Assembly: GCA_023055425.1 (NCBI GenBank)
Contig: JALGPY010000014.1
Span: 560,501 to 624,500, forward strand
DNA: 64,000 nucleotides
Direction: 5' to 3'
From: Linanthus parryae
Taxonomy: Eukaryota > Streptophyta > Magnoliopsida > Ericales > Polemoniaceae
How positions within the stretch are numbered: the stretch's first letter is position 1; each line of letters starts with the position of its first letter. Below are positions 36,621 to 48,289 of the stretch, one piece after another. The notes below the pieces were generated by a model. That model saw only the letters and a program-made list of their open reading frames with translations, ran no database searches and had not been told where the DNA came from. The position numbers and the translations under genes are program-made.

Positions 36621-39142
36621 ATGGCTACAATGGGGAGCAATGTTGTTATGCCAATAGTGAGCAAGATGTATTGTTCACCATCACAAGTAGTTCTAGTTGT
36701 GAGGAGGAGGCCTCAAGTTGTGTATGGGGGAGGGTTGGTGGTAACAAGAGATTGTTCCCAAAACGTTGCTTTCAAAGTTGAGGGTTGTGGAATGCGGGGA
36801 AAACAAGGTGAGGTAATGGTGAGAGATGGCGGCGGTGATCCCTTGCTTCTCATCCGCAAAAAGGTATGAACTTTCAAGTCAAATCTTTGCATTCGAAGCC
36901 CCAAAATCATTAGCGTGGAGTTCGGGTGATTTTTTTTGTATAACTTTTAGCAATCGGGGTAGTTTCATGATTTGAAAAGAGTTGTGGGTTCGTTTTGTTT
37001 TCTATGAAGCCAAGGAAGGGTTCATGTGGCCAAAATGATCTTAATATACTCCATATATGCTCTGCCAATTGGACTGTGATGCTTAAATCTATTATTTTTC
37101 AAAAATAATTTAAATCTTTTGAAGACTTTTTGTGGAATCTGCTTTGTGTTAATGTCATGGAGAGCATCTAAGCAAGATTTGTTCATGTTGGAGGAATATT
37201 AGCCATGTTTTCGAACATTGTTAATAAGCTTTCAGAAGGAATATGTAGTTGAATATATCTCATTCATTTACTGAAAGATTCAGAGACCAAATTGACACAA
37301 TTGCAAACATTGTAATTAATTTAAATTACATGTTGGTGTTATTTTATGATTTTTATTGTAATTACAGGGAGGTATGGTTGAAGCAGTGAGCTTTAACAAG
37401 CAGTGGAGAGGGTACGCAATGAGTTATGAAGGATCAAATAATTTAGTATTCAGGGTGAAAGAACCAAATTCATCATGCTTTGTGAAGAACAATGGTCCCA
37501 CTACAATATCAACTGAACCCAAGCTCTATGGCAGAATCAGAGACTTTGAAGTGAAGGGATCCTTCAAAGACAGAGCTTGCTGCATTGTTGACTCCATTGG
37601 CAACATCATTGCCCAGGTAAAATTCATCTAAACCTCTTAGTTCATAGTATATGTTATTCAACTTGATTTCTGCTATCCAAAATCGCACAGCAAAAGCATT
37701 GTTATATGTGCAATCTGCAGTTATTAGATTAGACCATCTGAAACAAGTTTCGTAGTACTATACTGGCATCATTCTAAAAACGACAATAGGTGGAGTGTTC
37801 TTATTATAAACATATACAGAAAAAGCATAGTTTCAATTTTCAACTATGGATGTTTTTGCACTCGCAACCGACGGCGGATAAAGGTCATATGTCCAGAAAG
37901 ATCTAGTAAGCCCTTTAAGCCTCGTTTGGGTAAGGGATAAGAGGTGGATAAGGATAAATTTGTACCTCCTGTTCATTATCCCGTGTTTGTGTGCAGTATT
38001 AGGAGCAGGTACAAATCCCTTTTTCTTATCCCAGTACAATTTATTTGCCCACAACCATAAGGCAGGATAAGGTGAGATGGGGATAAGGTGGGTGTTTGGA
38101 AAGGACGATACTAGCCCATGTATAATGTAGGTGTTTTGTATATGTATATGTGTGTGTATTAAAAGACTTAACTTTACCCTTATTTCATGATTAATAAAAA
38201 TTAAATTACTAAATACACCCATATGTGTATACATGTGAGTTTATACATGCAGGTCTCGTTTGGGTAAGGGATAACAATCATGCGGATAAGTGTTGTACTG
38301 TGATATGAGGTAGAATATGATTGCACTAGAATAAGGCAGGATAAGTGATTTTTGGATCTTAGTGATTGGTTAGAGCATGATATGAGATAGGATAAGCTGT
38401 AGGGATAAGTAATAACCTGTTTGGGTTGTGCAGGATAAGAGGAGGATATATACATACACACACTCACACACACATCGGGGGTAATATTATCGTTTCCAGA
38501 ACACCCTCCTTGTCCCCCCTCCCCTTATCCTGCCTTGTATCACCCCCTAGGTGGTATAAGGTTGTAGGCAAAAAAGATGAGTTTTGTACCTAGGGGATAA
38601 GGAAATGAGTTGTGTACCTGCTGTTCATCCTGCACCCAAACACGGGATAAGGAACAGGATGTACAAATTTATCCTTATTCCGCCTCCTTATACCTTGCCT
38701 AAACGAGGCCGCAGGGTAATGTTATCATTTACACACATATCTTACATCTTATCTTGCACTCCTAAACAAGTTAATACATGTCTCTGCACCTTATCCTATC
38801 TCATATCCAGCTCTAACCAATCACTCAAACCAAAAATCACTTATCCTGCCTTATCCAAGTACAATCATATCCTACCTCATATCCCAGTACAGCACTTATC
38901 CACATGATTTTTATCCCTTAGTGTTAGATAAGCTATAACTAAGAACATGTTTTCTGATGTTAAGTGTTTCTAAGCGTGTAAATGGGTGGTTGCAGGTTGA
39001 TGTAAAGAAAGAAGTGAGGGAAGTGATGCTTACAAGCAAAGACCTCTACCATGTTATAGTGAAGCCAGGGATTGATCAAGCTTTTATTGTTGGCGTCATC
39101 GCAGTTCTTGACTATATCTATGATGGTACAACCAGGTGTTGA
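36621..39142 (+). CDS. LURP-one-related protein
   Basis: Member of the plant LURP1/DUF567 family, with a tubby-like beta-barrel fold. Some members are needed for basal defence against oomycetes, but this one's role is unknown. Three exons: 36621-36863, 37368-37616 and 38996-39142 (TGA), giving 212 residues, the usual size. Seen: VVLVVRRRPQVVYGGGLVVT, NVAFKVEGCG, DPLLLIRKK, KQWRGYAM, FRVKEPNSSCFVKNNG, the C-terminal VEVKKEV-like segment (VDVKKEVREVMLTSKDLYHV), and a hydrophobic helix AFIVGVIAVLDYIYDG typical of the family C-terminus. The ATG at 36621 is followed by a second at codon 4. Intron 2 (1.38 kb) is almost filled by interleaved inverted repeats. Confidence 0.93.
37919..38920. repeat. 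Two interleaved inverted-repeat elements in LURP intron 2
   Basis: Arm A (about 37919-38075) starts GCCTCGTTTGGGTAAGGGAT and pairs with A' (about 38523-38709), which ends TTGCCTAAACGAGGC. Arm B (about 38251-38405, GTCTCGTTTGGGTAAGGGAT) pairs with B' (about 38760-38920) over some 130 bp with few mismatches; for example AAGGCAGGATAAGTGATTTT matches AAAATCACTTATCCTGCCTT. The order is A, B, A', B', not nested. Both pairs are one family with GGATAAG words. A third copy with similar ends lies at 61633-61975. Confidence 0.8.
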
Positions 39143-40288
39143 TCAATGGGATTCTCTCACAACGATCACACAAACAACGCTCTAATGGTTCTTGTTATTT
39201 GTTTCTGTATTTTCAACTAACTCGAGATTGTTATACATCTGGGAATGGATTTGGAATGTTCATATGTTTTCTTCGGTTGAAACTTGAAACCCATGTTGTT
39301 GTTGATATTGTGACATGTAAAGCTTATCAGGATTGTTGTAGATCAGATTTATGGTGGTAGGGTGTTAGAATTGCTTTTTGACAAATGCAAAGAATCGTTT
39401 GGCGCTTTTGATAAAGCTAAGGGATTCTTCAAGCTTTTTTCGTAAACCATAAACCATTTGAGTTTTGTTGGAATGGAAAAAACAGAATATGAACTTCTCT
39501 GTTGGGGCAACTAATCCAACATGTTCCTTTTACCATGTGATGAATTGTTCCATTTTCTGCTAAATGAGTTTTGGTTCCAACAACATAGTAACACAAGAAA
39601 GCCAAGAAAGACTTGCAATGTGCCATTTTGGTGAATTATATGGAGATTTCACAAACTTAGTGTTAGTGTGTCTTGAATTGTTTTTCGTCAAAGCCAACCT
39701 TTTTGGAAATAACTTTGAGGCGGTGGTTGGGTTTGGCAAGTCCACCGCCCCACCAGCGTATAAAAGGTTGAATGCTTTGAGGGCTGTCTAGTGTGTGTCG
39801 AGTGGTTGTAATTCGGGTTAGTTTCTCTCGATAAAATTGGGGTTTTTGGGTCGTGGAGGTAGTTAGCCAATCACTAGTGAACCACATTATGTCTTGTGTT
39901 CTTTTTTTTTTTTTTTTTGAGGGAGGATGTCTCGTGTTCTTGTTTTATCGTTTACATCGTCTTAGCTCGCAATACCAGGTCATAACACTTAGATTACCAC
40001 AAATTCACTAAACCCACAAAGGAGAAACCCCAAATCAGAAGAGTCCATGACCATAAAGAACACTGTTTAGTAAAAACCCTTCATTTACTTCAGAATTTTC
40101 ATAGAATTCAACCAGTTCTTGATAATTGCCTACTAAAAAAAACATTTCTTTACTGCACAATTTCACAGCTTTCATCAAATTATATAAAACCCAGAAATCA
40201 TTAACAAAACCCAGAAATCTTTCATCTACAACAGCACCAAATTCATCAAATAGAACAAACAAAAAAAGACTGAAACTTTACTTGAGAT
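39143..40288. other. Convergent region between LURP-like and COPT5-like genes
   Basis: Two 3'UTRs and intergenic DNA, with a poly-T tract at about 39902-39919. No gene recognised; short open frames look random. Confidence 0.5.
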
Positions 40289-40693
40289 TCATGAACAAGC
40301 GCAGGAATTCTCCAAAACGACGTCGTCCCCAGTTCTGAACACGTAATACCCAGCAGAGAGACCCAAGACCACCGCCAAAAAGACACCGCCATTGTATGAC
40401 ATGATCGAGAGCATCAAGAAATACCCAATTCCCGAGCTCATCCCAAACATCGCCGCCGCCGCGATCCGCCGCGTACGGCGGCTGATTCCCGATTCCCGGA
40501 GTAACGGCGCCGCCGCAGGAGGAGGAGGTGCGGCGGAATTGAAGCGGAGGCGTTGATCTTCAAAGTACTGGTAGAGAGCGGAGAGGAGGAAACAAGCGAG
40601 TAGGGTGAGTGCGTAACTCGTCCATGACTCGGTCCTCCACCAATTGAATAGGAGGGTGACATTTCTGCCCCAATATAGCGTCATCTGCATCAT
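40289..40693 (-). CDS. COPT5: Copper transporter of the COPT/Ctr family, COPT5-like
   Basis: High-affinity Cu(I) channel-like transporter; Arabidopsis COPT5 exports copper from the vacuole or prevacuole. Intronless, 134 residues, stop at 40291-40289. Seen: Met-rich start MMQMTLYWGRN, TM1 (WTSYALTLLACFLLSALYQYF), a loop rich in Pro and Ala with the basic cluster SRRTRRIAA, TM2 with the MxxxM motif (GYFLMLSIMSYN), TM3 with GxxxG (VVLGLSAGYYVF) and a Cys-containing tail (NSCACS). The N-terminus lacks the long Met/His domain of plasma-membrane COPTs, as in COPT5. The ATG could be the first or the second codon. Confidence 0.94.
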   Translation of the reverse strand: MMQMTLYWGRNVTLLFNWWRTESWTSYALTLLACFLLSALYQYFEDQRLRFNSAAPPPPAAAPLLRESGISRRTRRIAAAAMFGMSSGIGYFLMLSIMSYNGGVFLAVVLGLSAGYYVFRTGDDVVLENSCACS

Positions 40694-43600
40694 TTGATTT
40701 CTTCCTCTTCTTCTTCTCCAAAGAGACAGAGAGAGACTGCAATTTCTTCTTCTTCTTCCTCCTTTTGATTGGTGTCAGTTCAGTTCAGACTTCAGAGTAG
40801 ACATTTGTCTCAATATGGGCCCAAGCCTCAGTAACTTCATATTTTCTCACATAAACCTTAAGAAAGCCCAAGGCCATTGGGTATAGGCGTATAGCCATTT
40901 TTTATGTGGAATCATTCTATTTAGACTGTTGTTGTGTCCGGATCAGCTTGCGCGCATCTAACCCTATTTCAAAATGTTAATGATTGTGAATTGCACGATC
41001 GAAATACCAGTCATGAAACAAACATGGCGCTCCGGAAACACTATTGACTCTTAGTGCGCAAAGCCCAAGGTTAATGATCAATCATTCAATTTGCGGTTAA
41101 CACAATAATAATACTAACATCATAAACTTTTTTTATGACGTGGGAACCCGCAGTCACTGTCCTTCGGATGCGCACCGGGTAAACCCTCACTCTAGTGGAG
41201 TAGCCTGCAAACCACTCTAGAGAGGCAAATCAGCAAGAGAGAACCCGGGCTGACAGGCTCGCAGTTGAGAATACCAATAGGCTGCCCTCGAGTTGTCCCA
41301 AGGTTTGAACTCAAGACCTCAAGGCAAAATGCCCCCAAAATCTTAAGAATGCTCACCCGACCAACTCAACTACAGCCCCAAGGGTTCTAACATCATAATA
41401 TTATGTTTGGTGCAGGAGGTCCATGCAGGTGGAAAGAAAACAAACAAATAATGTGACAATAAAATTATTTTCAATATTTTTGTTAAAATAGTGACAGGAC
41501 TGTGAGCATTAAATGTCAAGTGTCACGCCCCAGTTTCCATGACCCGAGCACGTGAGTAAAGTTACAACAACAAGCTGAAACCGGACATAATTTGAAGTCT
41601 AGATTCAAAAATTGATTTCTCTCAAACCGTTCATTAAAACATTGTGAAATTTGGTAGGTAGGATCCTATGAGTATGTAATATAATCCACTAGAACAGTTT
41701 TTACAAAGAAGAAGGTGTACGAGATACAAGCAAAAGTGTGTGGCTGGTCGCTAAGAAATTCAGAACTGCGACTACAGCATCATAATTCAATATCTCCTAA
41801 ACGGTAAGTCGAAATGTTATGAGATTTTTACACAACATTGATGTACAAGTGTATAATACCCCTTAGTAACAGTTTATGACATAAATACATCAACCTCTCA
41901 CTCGCATATTCTAAAGTTTATGACATATTACAACAAATTCAATCAACCAATGACCACAAGTACTACCACATCACATGTAATTCACATATTGAAGTCCAAT
42001 TCATATACAATCAATATAATGAAAAAATCATATTTCTAAGGTCATACGATAAGTGCACAAGAAAATTAATTAACACTTTCATTGATCACGTAGAACACAC
42101 ATAGTGCATCATACTTCATAAGAAGTAAATAGACAATCAAAACTAAAACTCCTACCTCACGGAAATGGTTTCGATTAAGAACCTCAATGTTAGAATTTTG
42201 TAAGTAGTATATGCCTCTTGAGTAAGGATTTGTTTCTTCCCCCTTCACTGCGCCTAAAATCCTCTTCTTGACTTCTGATTGAGAGCTTGAATGCTAGAGT
42301 TTAGTTTTCTCCTTTCAGTGCATCGTGTGTGAGAAAAAGGTGATGGGAAAATGAAGAAAATACGTGAAAAACATAGCTAAACTCGTTTTTCTAATGTATC
42401 ATTTTCAAAACTTTGTGTTTATTGTCACTTTCAGCCCCCTGACTATGTCTAAAATACACCTAGCTGCATATAAAACTTATGTAATTCTTGCAGTTTGACC
42501 CCAAAACCTTCATATCTTGCTCTAAACTCTTGCTACTTTATATCTTTAGACTACTTAGTTCATCTTACCTAAAATCATACTCATATAAAGCAAATTATAC
42601 ACAAAAATATTCATGTAACACATAGGGACCAAAAATAACTATTTAATGATGATAATAACTATGAATAAAAAAATATTTACAAAGAAGTTCCCGGTCGCTA
42701 CATCAAGTCTCGTGCTATAGTTGCAAATCGCTCGACATCCTTATCATGCTTTCCATTGTCACATCTTTTTAGTTTTCCTCTAATAATGCAAGAAAATAAC
42801 TGAAACTTTTTGCATCATTCAGTTAAAGGTATATCGAATTGGACGTTTGAAAAATCAATTCATCTCTTATGTCATTGTCCCACAAAAATCTCTCTCATAT
42901 CATCTAACACTAACGTACAAACCAATTAAAAAATTGACAAGGGCGTGGATATATTTCCCAATAAAAATGAAACAAATCCATATTTGTGGCGTTTCTTATT
43001 GTACACATAAATTTACTCTCAAACGTATATCCTAAAGCCAACCAACATATTATCATACTAAAAATTTTAAGGTTGCATCTCAAATTGAATAGTGTGCTCT
43101 TTTAAATTTCCTAGTAAAAATGCCACACGAATACTTTTTAGTTTATCAGAAGTTTAATTGTGTCTTATCTATCATGTTATCTAACGCTAGTGTTTAGCCT
43201 AATTTGCGTGTTTTGATAACGACATTATGCCATAAGACTGTTTCCTACACTTAATATTTAGACTAAATGATTTAAAAAATATTTAGACTAAATGTATATT
43301 TTTGTTCTATAGTAGATGAAACCCTTATTGTTACTCAGAAAAATAAAATACAAGAAAACCCTCGTTCTTAAGCAAGTCCAATATCAAGTCATGGCGTGGA
43401 TAACAAGTGTTTAAATAAAGTCATAATTATTGGTGAAAATTGTAGTTGTCCTCTTGTTCTCCTTCAGAAAACACCATAACTTGCAATACAAAAGTGTCCA
43501 TAACTATTTTACTTTGAGTCACAAAATAACTTATTTTTTTCTAATTTGACATTTAAAATCATTATATTAGGAAAATTATATTTTTGTAACTCGAATACTA

Positions 43601-45066
43601 CCAATTTGTTGAAGGGACCCATGAAAACAAATCGATATGGACTTATTTGATAAGATGATACCACTGTTTAGGGACCATGATATACTTTTGCGTCAACAAA
43701 TTTGACGTAGTTATCGTACTCAAATCTCAAACTAACGTGCAAGCAAACAACACTTTAGCGATAATTGCTCACCTCCAAAAAGATTCCCCTAGTAGTAGTA
43801 ACCACCAATCACAACAAGATTCTGTTATTTCCTATCTTTTTTAAGAATGCGAACAATATAGTCATCGGCACATGTTTCTTAAATTTTGTGTCAAATTTCT
43901 CTCAGCTCATACAGAAGAACGGACGTATTAGTTGATATAGAAAAAGTTGTTCAAAATGATTGAGGGCTAATTTGGCAATGCATTAGCGGTTCAGAAAGTT
44001 GTTATGTATAAAACATTGTGAGAAAATTGTTGTGAAAATCTACACTCAAAGTGTTTGGTAAACTCCGTATATAATCTGCTGTGGAGAAATACTTTTGATA
44101 TTATGTGTTTGGTAATTAGTGTTTTAGACTTTTTGTTAATGTCAAAACGAGCATTTCAGACATGATAAATAAATATTACTATTACAATAAATATTATTAA
44201 TATTTATTAATGGATTGAATATCACAATAAATATTAATAATATTTGGTTTGAATATTTGTTTTTTTAATTTGGTTGAGTTTAGGTTCGAGTGTCGGCTCG
44301 GACGATGGGTTGGGTTAGACTTATGCTCACATTTTCAAATCTCCAGCCCAGTTCGCCTCAACCTACCCTGGCCCATGGCCACGCCTACTTCAACAGCTCC
44401 ATACAACCCTGGATGTGATGAAATAGCATTGTTTTGGCCAAAATATCAAAATGATTCCCATCAATGATAATGATATTAATGAAAATAGGCTCGTTTTGAA
44501 ATCGATATACATGCTTTTGATTTATAATAATATTGAATGAAACAGAGACTTTGAATCTCGGAGTTTACATTCCTATGGCCTATTAAAAATCAATATTCAA
44601 GTTATCGTTATTGAGTTAAAACGATATTCGTGTTCTCGATTTGTAGTGCCAAGCAGTTTCATAATTGTATAGACATGCATGAGTGTACCGACGAGGTTGC
44701 AGGTGAAGTTCGTCTTCGAGGGTTACGCATTAACCGAGAGAAACGAGGGAAATATTACAGAGTGCCAGCGACTCAGAGACTAGAGAAATAAGGATAAGAT
44801 GAGTATCTAATTGTGATTATTGCTATTTTTTTGGCAACAAACTACTACTAGTAATTTTGTAATTTACTTCTAACAATTTCTTTTTACGAAAAAAGAATAC
44901 TAATGTAGTAGTAATTCACAAACCATTTGCAGAGGGGTCGTGCACAGGGGTACACCGCTCGCACGTAATAATTCCCTCCTCCTCAATAAAAACCCATACC
45001 CAATCCACTCTCGATCCCATCCCACTTTCTTCGAAGTCCACATTATTTGGAGAAACAAACAGAAGA
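40694..45066. other. 4.4-kb gene-free region between COPT5-like and aleurain genes
   Basis: It holds a complete SINE (41126-41386). A TGTCACGCCCCAGTTTCC phrase at about 41520 resembles plant transposon ends, but no partner was found. A short GC-rich remnant at about 44270-44400 carries GGTTGGGTT and GGCCCATGGCC words of the GGGTTGG-type elements. The last 230 bp belong to the duplicated aleurain unit. No gene seen; the sequence is AT-rich. Confidence 0.5.
41126..41386 (-). mobile_element. tRNA-derived SINE, 261 bp, 12-bp target duplication
   Basis: It is flanked by identical CTAACATCATAA (41114-41125 and 41387-41398). On the minus strand the head reads TAGTTGAGTTGGTCGGGTGA (box A) and GAGTTCAAACCTTGG (box B). 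The body then carries CCTGTCAGCCCGGGTTCTCT, and the 3' end is a short A-rich tail (plus strand ACTTTTTTT, 41126-41134). The exact target duplication and intact boxes suggest a fairly young insertion. A decayed relative is at 12655-12910. Confidence 0.85.
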
Positions 45067-48000
45067 ATGGCTCACTCCTCCTCCTTCACTCTCTTTGTCG
45101 TCTTCTTCATCGCCATTGTCGCTCTCGCCGGCGCATCCACCTTCAACGACGACAATACAATCACTACTGTCGTCCACGACGCCGATGAAGCCGTCCTCAA
45201 GGTCGTCGGCCGTACTCGTCACGCCCTCTCCTTCGCCCGCTTTGTTCAGAGGTAAAAGCAACCACTCTAACCCCAGCTGCGATTAGATTTGACTTCTTCT
45301 ATGTGTTCTCAACTGTGGATGAAAAAATGTTCAGGTTCGGGAAGAGCTACGAGACGACCGATGAAATGAAGAGGCGTTTCTCCATTTTCTCCGAGAGCTT
45401 GAACCTCATCAGATCCCACAACAAGAAGGGCCTCTCCTACACTCTCGGCATCAACGGTAAAGTCAACATCAAATTGAAGATATCACCCTAGCTTATTGGT
45501 TGTGAATTTACAAAAAAAGTCAACTGTGCTCAATTGACTTCACTACCTGCATGTTTGGCATTTGATTAAAAACATGGTGTTTTTTTAAAACTCATTTGGC
45601 ATGTTTGTTTTTTTGCATGTTTAAAAACAAAAACATTCTGAAAAACAGTTGTTTAAAAAAACAGCAAATGTGGTGTTTTTTTTCATACTATTGGTGTTTA
45701 AAAACATTTCAACTATGATTAGATGCAAAAAATATCAAATATATGTTGGTATTGTACGTAAAAGTTATATTCAAGTAAATTAACATTGAAATTTGATAAT
45801 TTTGCCAAATGTGTTTTTGATTTTAAACACTGTTTTTAGAACGGATACCAAACAGTTTTTTATAGTCCTGTTGAGGTGAAGACATGAATTAGGCAATTTC
45901 GTAATTATGAGACTGTTGACCTTTTCTGTTATGCTTATTGAATTTTATTTGATTGTCTGATACGTCTAGGGGGATGATAAACTTCTCATACCACACTTGC
46001 TAATTATGTTAGAGACTGTAATTTGGTTGCTATGTTGCTGGTGTTCTAACGATGTCGATTTTGTCGAACAGAGTTTGCTGATATGTCCTGGGAGGAGTTC
46101 AAGGAGCATAGGCTAGGAGCTGCACAAAACTGTTCTGCCACCTTAAAGGGCAACCACAAGCTTACTGCTGAGAACCTCCCTGAATCGGTCCGTACCTCCC
46201 ATCTTTTCACATTCAAATTATCCTTGCACTGTACTCCGCAGTAGGTATCATTTTGTAATCTTAGGTGTTGCCGACTTGCCGCAAGCATTTCATGCCTCCC
46301 ATCTTCTATATACTAGAATTGTCTTATGGTTTAACTTTGTGCCTGAAAGCTTATTGTTTCATAACGCATCCGCGTGGAAACTGACAGTGAGATTTTACCA
46401 CTCAAAAGACATGTAGTACTTAATCAACTTAAAATTAAAAATCAAAACTCCCCTTCTTATTAATCCTTCGGGAGGAAGCATTTTGATTGATTTCTTAATG
46501 GTGTGGGGAGTTCTAATGCATTTATTTACAGAAAGTTTGATCTAGGGAGTTCATCTTTCTGATTACCGATGTCTACAACAACTATTTTTTCAGATAGAAT
46601 ATCTCATTCATCTTCTCTTCTGTCGTTACAGATAGACTGGAGAGAAGCAGGGATAGTGAGCCCAGTGAAGAACCAAGGTGGTTGTGGATCTTGCTGGACT
46701 TTCAGGTTCGAATAAGACCGAACTATTTTAAGGTTTCCCTGAAACGAGCAAGCTGTCCCTAACTTTTCAGTTATCTTGCAGTACCACCGGAGCACTGGAG
46801 GCAGCTTACAAGCAAGCATTCGGGAAGGATATTTCTCTATCTGAGCAGCAACTTGTGGACTGTGCAGGGGCCTTTGATAACAATGGCTGCAAAGGTGGTC
46901 TGCCATCCCACGCTTTTGAGTACATCAAATACAATGGGGGACTTGACACTGAGGCTGCATACCCTTATGTCGGCAGAAATGGAATGTGCAAATTTTCTTC
47001 TGAGAATGTTGGTGTCAAAGTTATCGACTCTGTTAACATCACCCGGGTAAGCTATTGACTACTTTTGTGCACTATATTGATGCGAGCAAATTTAGACTTT
47101 TGTCTAAGCAAGTCCAGTTAAGCTTTGGCTAGTTGTAGTGTGATCAACAACGTCCTGGTATTCTAACAAAGTAAATCTAATCTGATACAATTTTGCTACC
47201 ATCAACCTCAATGCCTGGACTAACATGATTTCTCAAAATCTTTGCAGGGAGCTGAAGATGAGTTAAAGCATGCTGTAGCATTGGTTCGTCCCGTTAGTGT
47301 AGCATTTGAGGTTGTGGGCGATTTCCAGCACTACAAGCAGGGAGTTTACACCAGTGAAACTTGTCGCAAGGGCCCGATGGTAAACCTCTTTACATTGAAC
47401 TATATAGTCTAACTGAATGAGATTATTAGGAAGTCCCTATTCAGAATAGTTATACTCTTCCAACATTGGGACTATGTCTGTTTCGCCTGTGCCTAATAAG
47501 ATACTCGGCCTACTCCCAGACACGGAGCCATGAAAGGGTAGGGGGTCACTTGCCCCCCCCCCCCCCCCCCCCCAAGAACTACATCTGCACCCCTAAATTT
47601 TGAAGATTTATTCATTGTGCCCCCCATTTTTATTACAAGTGTGCCCCCAAAATATTCAAATTATGTCCAACAAATTGGAATATTTTTAAAAAGACCCCAG
47701 TACATACATTTCATAAGACCCCCCAACTTTTCAAAAACATCGTGCCCCCTCTTCCTAAAATTCTGGTTCCGCCACTGGCTACTCCCCTGATTTGCCAATT
47801 GGTTTTGACGTGGAACCCTACGATTCTTAACACCTTTTACACAGTACGCCATGGTAAACGAAGTCGCTGGCATCAAACTGGATTTACAAATTATAGGCAT
47901 ATGTAGAAGTGTAGTGTAGTTCATATTGCCCCCATCTTTCGTTTGAAGTGTTGACCTCTAAGATGCAATATGTGTAACTGGCAGGATGTGAACCATGCTG

Positions 48001-48289
48001 TTCTGGCTGTTGGGTATGGAGTTGAAAATGGTATCCCATATTGGCTCATCAAGAACTCATGGGGAGCATACTGGGGCGACCGTGGTTACTTCAAAATGGA
48101 GTTGGGAAAGAACATGTGTGGTAAGTTCTTCATCTAGCATGTTTTTTGTGAACATTCACTGATTGATTTAGTCGATAAACTCCATTATATCATTCAAATC
48201 TCCAAATTCTTTTTGGATACACTAGTACTTATGGAGAAACTTTAACTGCAGGCGTTGCAACTTGTGCATCATACCCCGTTGTTGCTTGA
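45067..48289 (+). CDS. Aleurain-like vacuolar cysteine protease, copy 1
   Basis: Papain-family (C1A) protease of the cathepsin H/aleurain group, an aminopeptidase of vacuoles and lytic compartments. Eight exons: 45067-45251, 45335-45456, 46072-46187, 46632-46705, 46782-47046, 47248-47379, 47985-48120, 48252-48289 (TGA), giving 355 residues. Seen: signal peptide, I29 prodomain (ERFNIN-like, [16 protein letters not shown]), mini-chain AAQNCSAT, oxyanion Gln and catalytic Cys in [22 protein letters not shown], catalytic His in [12 protein letters not shown] and Asn in [13 protein letters not shown]-terminus [10 protein letters not shown]. Where barley and Arabidopsis aleurain have the vacuolar signal NPIR, this has NTIT. 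Two introns carry insertions (45547, 47518) that copy 2 lacks. Confidence 0.95.
45547..45858. mobile_element. Probable MITE in aleurain copy 1 intron 2
   Basis: The matching intron of copy 2 goes from TTGACTTCACTACTG straight to TAGTCCTGTTGAGGTGAAG; here about 310 bp intervene. The insert starts CTGCATGTTTGGCATTTG and ends GGATACCAAACAG, which are complementary in part. The interior is rich in TTTAAAAAC words. No clear target duplication. Confidence 0.6.
47518..47778. mobile_element. hAT-like MITE, 261 bp, in aleurain copy 1 intron 6
   Basis: It is flanked by identical CTACTCCC (47510-47517 and 47779-47786). Copy 2 has one uninterrupted, similar site at the matching place (GGGCTACTCTCC, about 52494). 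Ends CACGGAGCCATGAA and TTCTGGTTCCGCCACTGG are inverted repeats. It contains a run of about 21 C (47552-47573) and repeated GTGCCCCC words. It inserted after the gene duplicated, or was lost cleanly from copy 2. Confidence 0.85.

Noticed and set aside
37833..38473. Frames of 133 and 90 codons on the minus strand in LURP intron 2
   Set aside because: They are readings of the GGATAAG-type inverted repeats, and similar frames appear in each arm.
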